Shown here: piece by piece, positions 39,645 to 50,800 of the stretch
Position numbering within the stretch: position 1 is the stretch's first letter
Layout of the letters: each line of letters starts with the position of its first letter
Assembly: GCF_026212465.1 (NCBI RefSeq)
Contig: NC_080053.1
Location: 14,950,546-15,014,545, forward strand
Direction of reading: 5' to 3'
DNA from: Amaranthus tricolor
Lineage: Eukaryota > Streptophyta > Magnoliopsida > Caryophyllales > Amaranthaceae
Length of the DNA stretch: 64,000 nt
Notes under the pieces: generated by a model
Databases searched by the model: none
The model's input: the letters and a program-made list of their open reading frames with translations, nothing else
What the model was told of the DNA's origin: nothing
Position numbers and translations under genes: made by a program

Positions 39645-40391
39645 AACCGTAATAATAATAACCGTTATAATAATAATAATAACCGTAATAATAATAATAA
39701 TAATAATAACCGTAATAATAATAATAACTATGATAATAATAATAACAATAATAATATAAATAAAAATAATTAAAAAAAATTAAAAAAAAATGAAAATGAA
39801 AATTTATTAACTCAATGGCAAATTTGTAAATTTTTAAAAATCAGGGGCAAATTCGTAATTTCATTAGGAGAGGGGGTGTCGATAAAATGAAAAGGGTGGC
39901 GACAAATAATAATGCCCCAAAAATAAACCCAAAGACCATTAACATAATCCTTTTTTCATTTTATCGTCACCCCTTGAAATTATAAATTTGCTTTTGGGCT
40001 TTAAAAAATTACGAAGTTGCCATTGAACTTAAAATTTCTTATTTATATTCTAACTTCACTAAATAACTCCTTTATCACACTTAAAAAACAAAATTACAAC
40101 ATAAAATATTTGGAGCAAAAACTAAGAAATTCAATCTGCAAACAAATAATCGAGGTAATTTTTATTCGAATCGTATTTTTTAAAATTTTAAAAAAAACAA
40201 AAAAAAATTTAATGGGCCAATCACACGAAATCCGCGTGCGACTGAGCCACAGTCGAGTCGCGGGTTTCTTGCGACTGACCCGCGGTGGGCTCGCTGATTT
40301 CGTGCTACTGGCCCATTTTTAAATTTTTTTTTCGTTTTTTTATGAATAATTATTATTAATTTTATTTATATTATTATTGTTATTATTATTA

Positions 40392-40426
<35 letters not shown>

Positions 40427-40498
40427 GTGATTGTTATTATTATTATTATTAAATTTTTATTTTTGTTTTAATTATTATATTTAATTTATTTTTTAAAA

Positions 40499-40554
<56 letters not shown>

Positions 40555-40744
40555 TTTTTATATTCTTTTAAATATTATTTTTAATATTTTTGTTGGTCAT
40601 GTTGTTGTTGCTGTTATTGTTATTGTTAGTAAATTTTTCTTTAATTTTATTTTTAAATATTGTTTTTGTTATTAGTGTTATGATTATTATTATTGTTTGT
40701 GTTATTATCGTTATGATTATTATTAATGTTATTATTTTTGTTAA

Positions 40745-40796
<52 letters not shown>

Positions 40797-40833
40797 GTTG
40801 TTGTTGTTGTTGTTGTTGTTCTTAATTTAGAAA

Positions 40834-40886
<53 letters not shown>

Positions 40887-43800
40887 TGTTCTTACATTAT
40901 ATTTATTGATAATGATTAGTTATATATTGTTGTTGCTAATTAATTATTGTCTTTTGTTCATGTGGTTAATTTAATACAACGTTTGATTTTGTTTATTTAT
41001 TAATAATAGTTAATTAAATTATCAAAAATTGTAGTAAATGGTTGGTACTCACGGGAAAGGAAAAGGTTTTTTAGAAACTTGCTGAGCGGAAATAAATTTA
41101 GGCCTACTCTGCTCAGAGGGGACCCTCATGAGAGAGGGGTGTCGGGTTCTACTAGGAGGGATAGTTGAACAAAATGGTTTTTGTTTACCCAACATATATG
41201 TATAACTTTATTTACACTATGCACGCCCGATGCTTTCCTTAACGGAAGAACCAAACAGTTGTACAGCAGATTACCGTCGACAGAACCATAATAAGCAATG
41301 CTAATGTTAAGAAATGTTGCTGCAGAGTACAATGTCATCGGTGCATCCATCCAGTGAATATAAGCAGCAGGTCCATTGCCGCGTGAACCAATTCTGAATA
41401 TAGCATTGTCTAACGACTCCTGCGATAAATACAAACTTACGGATTGGTCTCTGTTCATTTGCATTTCCATACACATAGCACGTCTTAAAAGAGGACATGC
41501 CTCCTCGCCTCCCAACTTTGTGACGGCAATACCTATAAATCCACAGTTACCATCACCTAAGACAACAATCCAATCAAACAAGTAAGGAGGACGAATGGGC
41601 GGGATGTGATTAGGCCATGAAAATAGTCAAAAATCACGACCTCCTGGATCATCTGAGGTTTGTGTACCGGATAAGTTGAAGTTAAAATTAATTCCAACTA
41701 AGGGTTGTATTTCCCGAACACTAGATCTCACGCGGGATGAAGATCTAGACCCTCGACCACGAGAAGATGATCTACTATATTCAAACGCGCATTTATTTCT
41801 TCTAAGGGTTTTGCTTGTGGTTGGTCTTTCCTTTCTAGGTGGACTTGCGTAAGGCTCAACTATATCGGCTCCATCAAGGTGTAGTTCATACTCAAGTACC
41901 TGAGACAAGCGTCCTACTTTAATACTTCATCGACCAAAGATTGAAAGTACTCTTTGTCATCGGCATTCGCATGTCGTACTCCCTCGTTGGTGTCATCTCC
42001 TACCTCTGTGTACGTCAAAGTACTCCAGAATGGATGAATGTCATCCAAATACAAAGCACCTTATCAACCGATGGACATATATAAATAACAAGCACACGGC
42101 AATCCATGGGTGCGTTGAAGTATACAATCGTATTTGTTAAGTACATAATCACCCAAATCTAACATACGATTATGCTCAAGCCGCAGCTGCTCCAAGGCAT
42201 AGATGGATACATGGTGATATAAAGGTCTAAAGAAATGTTATCGCAACGACCTTGCTACAAAATTCATGGATTCTTGTAGCGCTTATCGGATCCTGGCTTG
42301 CTGGTTTGTAATCTGTGCGTGTGCCCTTTTAAACAGGGTATCAAATGAGCTATTACCGCTACCAAGATAATACTTGAAAGACGAGTGTTGGCTTTCAACT
42401 CTACTGGTAGTCTGGTTACCCATGTGTAAACATTCATTCGTCCACGCACGCACAAATTTCTCTCTAAGTGGAATCCATGTTCCAGCCAAATACCGAACGA
42501 CCTTTTTGTTCCTAACCGACCAGGTAGTCACGATCGATTGCCATCTCTGTTCAAATTCGTCGATTGTAGAACTTTCAACCAAGGGGTTCCATCTACTTTT
42601 CCTGAATACCTGCCCTTGTTGATTTCTTTTCCCGCCACACAACTTGTCCACCGTGTTCTCAACGTCGTTTGCAATATGCCAAATGCCGCACATCTATATT
42701 AAACACAACATTGAACGTAATTAAGACATACTCAATAAATAGAACGACAATAATTAATCAACAAAACCTTTTTACTTGGGAAAACGTCACGAATAACTGC
42801 AAATAAACCTTTGTCTCGATCAGTTACAATGACGCTAGGAGTATGAGTTGTGCCAAAAATATCTCTCAATCCCTGCAACACCCACGAATATGACACAGTC
42901 GCCTGATCTCACATCAAACAGAACACAACCAAGAAGTTGTGATTGGTTGGCATTGTTCAGATTACTTCACACACTAGCCAGTTTTGTTTGTTTGTTTTGT
43001 ATGTTGTATTTATCAACACAACATACGGCCACGTACGTATCATTTAGATAAAGGTACGATTTGTAACTAATAATCTGCTCAATCTCCCTTCATTATCCAA
43101 GTCTGTTCAGACCACGTAATTAAGTTCTATGACCATATAAAGACAGTGTTGAAGGGGAGTCCTATCCTCCATCTCTTCCCTCCTTATTGATTGCCTAGCA
43201 TTATAAATCTCATTCATACTAGTAGAAAAACAGGAAAATTTTCTCTAATAGAAGTCATGGTAAAGGTCGGTTGCACTAAGCTGTCGTATGTGCTCCCGAA
43301 TATCTACATTGATCCTATTTTCCCTCACATGACCATCTCTGTACACTAAGAACGGGTGGTTATGTCTTCCTTTTTCACCAGGACACACCCTTACCGTCCA
43401 AGGTCCTTCTCCTTGTTTACGACTACTTGCTACAATCAAAAATTAACACCCACAACTTTTACTTTTAGAACCAGGTCGGGCAGCATTATCTAGATTATGT
43501 AAATCACCCCTAATATTACCATAGCGGTGACATCTTAAATACACCCTAACTCTAGAATGTCCTTCTTAAACCACAACTTCTTTTTGATTTTCAATTTACA
43601 CGTGCTTCTTATAAACAAAAAGAAGAATGTTCTAGAGTTAGTGTGTATTTATGATGTCACCGCTATGGTAATATTATGGGTTATTTACATAATCTAAATA
43701 AAGCTGTCCGACCTAGTTCTAAAAGTAGAAGTTGTGGGTGTAAATTTTTTATTGTACCAAGTAGTCGTAAACAAGGAGAAAGACATTGGACGGTAAGGGT

Positions 43801-46800
43801 GTGTCCTGGTGAAAAAGGAAGACATAACCACCCGTTCTTAGTGTATAGAGATGGTCATGTAAGGGAAAATAGGATCAATGTAGATATTCGGGAGCACATA
43901 CGATAGCTTAATGCAACCGGCCTTTATCATGACATCTATTAGAGAAAATTTTCTTGGTTTTTTACTAGTATGAATAAGATTTATAATTCTAGGCAATCAA
44001 TAAGGAGAGAAGAGATGGAGGGTAGGACACCCCCTTCAACACTGTCTTTATATGGCCACAGAATTTAATACGTGGTCTGAACAGACTTGGATAATGAAGG
44101 AGGATTGAGCAGATTATTGCAAATCGTACCTCTATCCAAATGATACGTACGTGGCCGTATGTTGTGTTGATAGATACAACATACAAAACAAACAAACAAA
44201 AGTAGCCACTGTGTGAAGTAATCGGAATGACGCTAACCAATCACAACTTCTTGGTTGCGTTCTGTTTGAGGCGAGATGAGGCGACAGTGTCATTCGTGGG
44301 TGTTGCAGGGATTGAGAGATATTTTTGGCACAACTCATACTCCTAGCGTCATTGTAACTGATCGAGACGAAGGTTTATTTGCAGTTATTCGTGACGTTTT
44401 CCCAAGTAAAAAGGTTTTGTTGATTAATTATTGTCGTTCTATTTATTGAGTATGTCTTAATTACGTTCAATGTTGTGTTTAATATAGATGTGCGGCATTT
44501 GGCATATTGCAAACGACGTTGAGAACACGGTGGACAAGTTGTGTGGCGGGAAAAGAAATCAACAAAGGCAGGTATTCAGGAAAAGTAGATGGAACCCCTT
44601 GGTTGAAAGTTCTACAATCGACGAATTTGAACAGAGATGGCAATCGATCGTGACTACCTGGTCGGTTAGGAATAAAAAGGTCGTTCGATATTTGGCTGGA
44701 ACATGGATTCCACTTAGAGAGAAATTTGTGCGTGCGTGGACGAATGAATGTTTACACATGGGTAACCAGACTACCAGCAGAGTTGAAAGCCAACACTCGT
44801 CTTTCAAGTATTATCTTGGTAGCGATAATAGCTCATTTGATACCCTGTTTAAAAGGGCACACGCACAGATTACAAACCAGCAAGCCAGGATCCGACAAGC
44901 GATACAAGAATCTATGAATTTTGTAGCAAGGTCGTTGCGATAACATTTCTTTAGACCTTTATATCGCCATGTATCCATCTATGCCTTGGAGTAGCTGCGG
45001 CTTGAGCATAATTGTATGTTAGATTTGGGTGATTATGTACTTAACAAATAGGGTTGTGTACTTCAACGCACCCATGGATTGTCGTGTGCTTGTTATTTAT
45101 ATATGTCCATCGGTTGACAGGGTGCTTTGTATTTGGATGACATTCATCCATTCTTAAGTACTTTGACGTACACAGAGGTACGTGATTACACCAACGAAGG
45201 AGTACGACAGATGAACGCCGATGACAAAGAATACTTTCAATCTTTGGTCGATGAAGTCTTAAAATCTGATCCCGCAGTTGTACGACGCTTGTCTCAAGTA
45301 CTTGAATATGAACTACACCCTAATGGAGCCGATATACTTGAGTCTTACGCAAGTCCACCTAGAAAGGGAAGACCAACCACAAGCAAAACCCTTAGAAAAA
45401 ATTAATGTGCGTTTGAATATAGTAGATCATCTTCTCGTGGTCAAGGATCTAGATCATCCTGCGGGAGATCTAGTGGTCGGGAAACACAAGCCTCAGTTGG
45501 AATTAATTTTACTTCAACTTATCCAGTACAGAAACCTCAGATGATCCAGGAGGTCGTGATTTTTCACTGTTTTCATGGCCTAATCACATCACGCACATTT
45601 TTCTCCTTACTTGTTTGATTGGATTGATGTCTTAGGTGATGGTAACTGTGGATTTAGAGCTATTGCCACCACAGAGTTGGGAGGCGAGGAGACATGGCCT
45701 CTTTTAAGACGTGCTATGTGTATGGAAATGCAAATGAACAGAGACCAATCTGTAAGTTTGTATCTATCGCAAGAGTCGTTAGACGATGCTATATTCAGAA
45801 TTGGTTCACACGGCAATGGACCTGCTCCTTATATTAACTGGATGGATGCACCGATGGCATTGTACTTTGCAGCAACGTTTCTTAACATTAGCATTTCTTA
45901 TTATGGTTCTGCTGACGGTAATCCGCTGTACAACTGTTTGGTTCTTCCGTTAAGGAAAGCATCGGGCGTGCATAGAAGTTATACATATATATATTGGGTG
46001 AATAGAAATCATTTTGTTCAACTATCAATGAAAGACGATTCATCTCCACTGCCGCCAGTCCATCAACATTGGAGAGAAGCTGTTGACAATTTTTTCAGAC
46101 ATATAGAAACACATTTTACTAGTAGGATTATGCTTTGGAATAAACTATGCAAGCCACGATCACCACAACGTAATAACACCGCGAAAGATGCTGTAAATTT
46201 AGATAGTCCATAGTGTAAGTGATGTGTAAATCGTTATTCAGTTTTACTATAGAAATTGTAGATGGGATTAAATTTGTAGATAGTCCATAGTTATACTATT
46301 GTGTATATCATTACTATAGAAATTGTAGATGAAATTCAATAGCCATGTATTTGGCTGTCAATTGGGTCTCCATAGCTTGGGACTAATGACACAACTGCAT
46401 CACTTCAGCAACGTTGACGCAACCGCTGGTGAATATCCCTTTTCGTCATAGTTCGGACATAGGCTACCCAAATAGATTAGTAATACCGACTTGTCACTAC
46501 CCCTCAAAAGGTTTAGCTAGTAGAGAACCTTCAATTCCTATGCCCAATATGTGTTGCACATCGTGCAACATAATCGTCATCTCCTCCCATGGCATGTGGA
46601 AGGTGTTCGTATCTGGCTGCTACCTCTCCAAGAAGGCCGATATCAAAGCACAGTCGATGTGCTGGTGCATAACGTACGATAGATGGCCCAGGGAAGTAGC
46701 AAGTAGAACATCGTAAAGCGCATTAGTTATATCCCGCAGTCCGATGATCGCCTCCAACGACTTCTTTCTACTACGACATTCCAGAACCGGAGGCGTACGC

Positions 46801-47724
46801 TTAGAGCCATCAAAAATAACTTTAGTTATGTGCCCGCCATAACTGAGTATCAGGCGCGTATTTGTGGGCCCCTCGGGCTGGGCGATGTGACTAACCAATC
46901 CGTTCCAACGGACTGTGAGCGCCTGCTCCCCCGTGGCGACTCATTATCAACGAGACTATGTCCAGCACGCTCAGATGTGCCTGAAGAACTAGGGTCGGCA
47001 CGTGCGAATCTCCCGTTGGGCCTCCGGACAACAGTCCAGTCCACTAGGCGAAGATTAGGACCTTGGTATTGAACATCATCAGCATCATTATCATCATTAC
47101 TAGAAACCCCCCAACTACTCTGGAGGCTGCTAGTCTGATCATCAAAACGAGTACGCACTTGGTTAAGCGTACTCGACCGGTAGGCCTCACTGTGCTGGCA
47201 GCCTCTTCCTACCTAGCCCTCCTAGTAGAACCTGTCACCCCCTACTCATGAGGGTCCCCTCTGAGTAGGGTAGGCCTAGAACTATTCCCGCTCAATAAGT
47301 TTCTAAAAAAACTCTTTCCTTTCCCGTGAGTACCGGCCATTTACTATAATTTTTGATAATTTAATTAACTATTATTAATAAATAAACATAATCAAATGTT
47401 ACGTTAAATTAACCACATGAACAAAACACAATAATTAATTAGCAACAACAATATTTAACTAATCATTATCAACAAATATAATGTAAGAACATATTTATTA
47501 TTATTATAATTAATATTATTGTAATTAATTTTCTAAATTAACAATAATCATAATAATATTAACAAAAATAATAAAATTAATAATAATCATAACAATAATA
47601 ACACAAACATTAATAATAATCATAACACTAATAACAAAAACAATATTTGAAAATAAAATTAAAGAAAAATTTACTAATAATAACAACATCACCAATAAAA
47701 ATAGTATTTAATAGAATATTAAAA

Positions 47725-47765
<41 letters not shown>

Positions 47766-47837
47766 TTTTAAAAAATAAATTAAATATAATAATTAAAACA
47801 AAAATAAAAATTTAATAATAATAATAATAACAATCAC

Positions 47838-47880
<43 letters not shown>

Positions 47881-50800
47881 TTCATAATAATAATAATTAT
47901 TATTATTATTATTATTATTATTCATAAAAAAAATTTAAAAAATGGGCCAGTCGCACGAAATCCGCGAGCCCACCCGCGGTGGGCTCGCTGATTTCGTGCA
48001 ACTGGCCCATTTTTTTTTATTTCTTTTCTTTTTTTTTAAATTTAAAATAATACGATTCAAATAAAAATTATCTCGATTATTTGTTTGCGGATTGAATTTA
48101 TTAGTTTTTGCTCGAAAAATTTTATGTTGTAATTTTGCATTTTAAGTGTGATAAAGGAGTTACTTAGAGAGGTTAGAGTGTAAATAAGAAATTTTAAGTC
48201 TAGTGGCAAATTCGTAATGTTTTAAAGTCCAGGGGCAAATTCGTAGTTTCATCGGGGGTGGCGATAAAATGAAAAGGGTGGCGATGTTTAAGGATTGTGT
48301 AAACCCAATCCTTAAATTTTTCACGGCCCGGTAGGTAGTAATAAACAGTGGTAATAGAAATGAAAAACTAGTGTAATTTTAGTTAAAAAACTTTTTTGTA
48401 ATCAAAGTTTCATTACCATGGGAATGAGATGGAAATTTTGATGAAAGTTTACATTATAAATCATTTCCATTATCACCATTTAGTACCATTAACCAAATAG
48501 ACCTTCAATACTTTTTATTTTATCGTCATCCCTTTTTAATGAATTTACTAAAATGTCCTTAGACTTAAATTTTATAAATACTACAATCTCACTCAATAAC
48601 ACTTTTATCACTCAAAAATTAATCAATCTAAACTTAAACTTTGTGGAGCAAAAGCTAAGAAAATTCAAAACGCAAACAACAATTCACGGTAATTTCTAAT
48701 CTAATCTCATTTAAAATTCAAAAAAAAAGTTAAAAAAAATATTGAAACAACCCAGTCGCGCGTTTTGTGCTACTCCTCCATGGTTTGGTAGCGCGCGACC
48801 GGCTCCCTCTATTTTTTTTGTGTTTTATATTATTAATAACTAATAATTTATATTTTTGTTAATAAATTATATTAGTAAATAATTATTAATTTAATATTAT
48901 TATTATTATAATTAAAATTAATTTAATATTATTAATGTTATTAAGATTAATAACTTTTTTATTTTATGTAATTTATTAATGTTAATAGTTTTCAATCATG
49001 AATTGATATGTTAATTAATTACTATTTTTTATCCATGTAATTAACTTAACGTACGTACGACTATAATTTAAATTAATTTCGTCATTCATATAATTTATTA
49101 TTTTAATTAATTTTTAATATTTTATTAAATTATGAATATTGTAGTAAATGGCCGGTAATCAAGGAAAAGGAAAGGGTTTCTTTACTTTTTGAGTGGGAAT
49201 ACTTCTAAACCGACCTTACTAAGAGGGGACCCTCATGAGAGGGAGGTTACGGGTTACGCTTGTCGTGCTAGGTAGGAATAGGGTCAGACATAGTCTAGCC
49301 CAACATTCGAGTACGTTGCGTCAAGTGCATACTCATTTTGACGACCAGACGAGCGCACGGAGTTATTCGGGGGGCTCTAGCGATGACAATAGTGACTACC
49401 ACGGCTCTGTAGGTCAGGCCGTGGATTGGAAGGTTGTGCAAGGGCACGTGGGTAAATTTACACGGGCATGCCCTAGTACGACTGGCGCTTCTGATCATGC
49501 AGAAGATAGCCAAGTACCAGATAAGTTGAAACTAAAGTTAATTCCAACAGACGATTGCGTTGGTCGACCACTAGATCTCCCGCGTGATGAAGATCTCGAT
49601 CCACGACCCCTGGAGGACGATCTGTTGTACTCAAATGCGCTTTTATTTCTCCTGAGAAATTTGCTTGTTGATGGTCTTCCCTTTCTCGGTGGACTTGCAT
49701 GTGGCTTAGGTATATTGGTACCATCCGGATGTAATTCATCTTCAAGTACCTAAGACATGCATCGTACAGCTGTAGGATCTGCTTTAAGCACTTCATCGAG
49801 CAACGATAGAAAGTATTCTTTATCATCAGCATTTGCGTGTCGTACTTCTTCATTGGCGTCAGCTTCTGCCTCTATATATGTTAGTGTCTTTCATAATGGA
49901 TGTATGTCATCTACATACAACAAACCTTGTGACTTGCTCGACAAAAAAAGTAATAAGCACAAGGTAATCCATGGGTGCTCTAAAGTGCATAACCGCATTT
50001 GTCAAAGACATAATCACCCAACTCTAACATACGGTTATGCTCAAGTTGCAGAAGTTCAAAGGCATGAATGGATACATGATGATATAGTAGTCTCATCCAA
50101 TTGTAGCACAAAGACCTTGAAATAGAATTCATGGATTCCTGTAGCGCTTGTTGAATCTTCGATTGCCGATTAGTTATTTGTGTGTGCGCCCTTTTAAATA
50201 GGGTATCAAAAGAACTATTACCGCTATAGTACTTGAATGACGAGTGTTGGCTTTCAACTCTGCTGGTAGTCTGGTTACCCATATGTGCAGTCATTAGCAA
50301 TTGGTTTTCAATTTACACGTGCCTCTTATAAACATAAAGAAGAACATTCAAGAATTAGTTTGTACTTACGATGTCACCTCTATGGTAATGTTAGGGGTTA
50401 ATTTCATAACCTAGATAATGTTGCTCGACCCGGTTCTAGAAGTAGAACATGTAGGTGTGAATTTGAAAATGTAAAAAGTAGTTGTAAACAAGGGGAAAGA
50501 GCTTGGACGGTGAGGGTGTGTCCTGGTGAAAAAGGAACACATAACCACCTATTTTTATTATACAGAGATGGTCATATAAGGGCAAATAGGTTGACTATAG
50601 ATATTCGACAGCAAATATGAGAGCTTAGTGCAACAGGCATACAACCTGCCTTTATCATGACCTCAATAAGTCAAAATTTTTCTGTTGTTTTTGCTAGTAT
50701 GAATCAGATTTATAGTGTTAGACAATCAATTAGAAGAGAAGAGATGGGTGGTAGGACTCCGCTTCAACACAGTCTAAATATGGCTACTGAGCACAACTAC

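Larger units (their letters stand above)
38088..39916. mobile_element. MULE A: non-autonomous palindromic Mutator-like element
   Basis: Terminal inverted repeats begin near TTATTTGTCGCCACCCTTTT at 38093 and its complement near 39907, and extend through about 130 bp. Flanks CAAAAATAACCC (38076-38087) and CAAAAATAAACCC (39918-39930) look like an aged 9-12 bp target duplication. The whole 1.8 kb folds on itself: TIR, ATT array, GC-rich hairpin motif, ATT array, and a pair of inverted LTR-like arms meeting at about 38940. The TIR is shared with MULE B and C. It has no coding capacity. Confidence 0.8.
39957..48290. mobile_element. MULE B: palindromic Mutator-like element with transposase-OTU and PMD genes
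   Basis: Two inverted arms meet around a 52-bp spacer at 43568-43619. From outside to centre each arm has a TIR of about 270 bp (CATTTTATCGYCACCCC start), a GC-rich hairpin, ATT/AAT arrays, the start of a PMD gene pointing inward, then the transposase-OTU gene pointing outward. The left arm (39957-43567) lacks about 1.1 kb of the PMD gene and is shorter than the right (43620-48290). Arms differ by many substitutions, which argues against a simple assembly mirror. No clean target duplication was found. Confidence 0.82.

Noticed and set aside
38214..39773. Leu/Ile/Asn-repeat reading frames, also at 40590-40838
   Set aside because: Low-complexity products of ATT/AAT arrays in the MULE arms.
46414..47251. 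Plus-strand open frames of 60-100 codons
   Set aside because: They are antisense to the PMD gene, which has recognisable domains on the minus strand.
38088..48290. Palindromes as pure assembly artefacts
   Set aside because: Arms differ by many substitutions, small indels and a 1-kb PMD deletion, so they are not mirror copies of the same reads. Long-read support would still be welcome.
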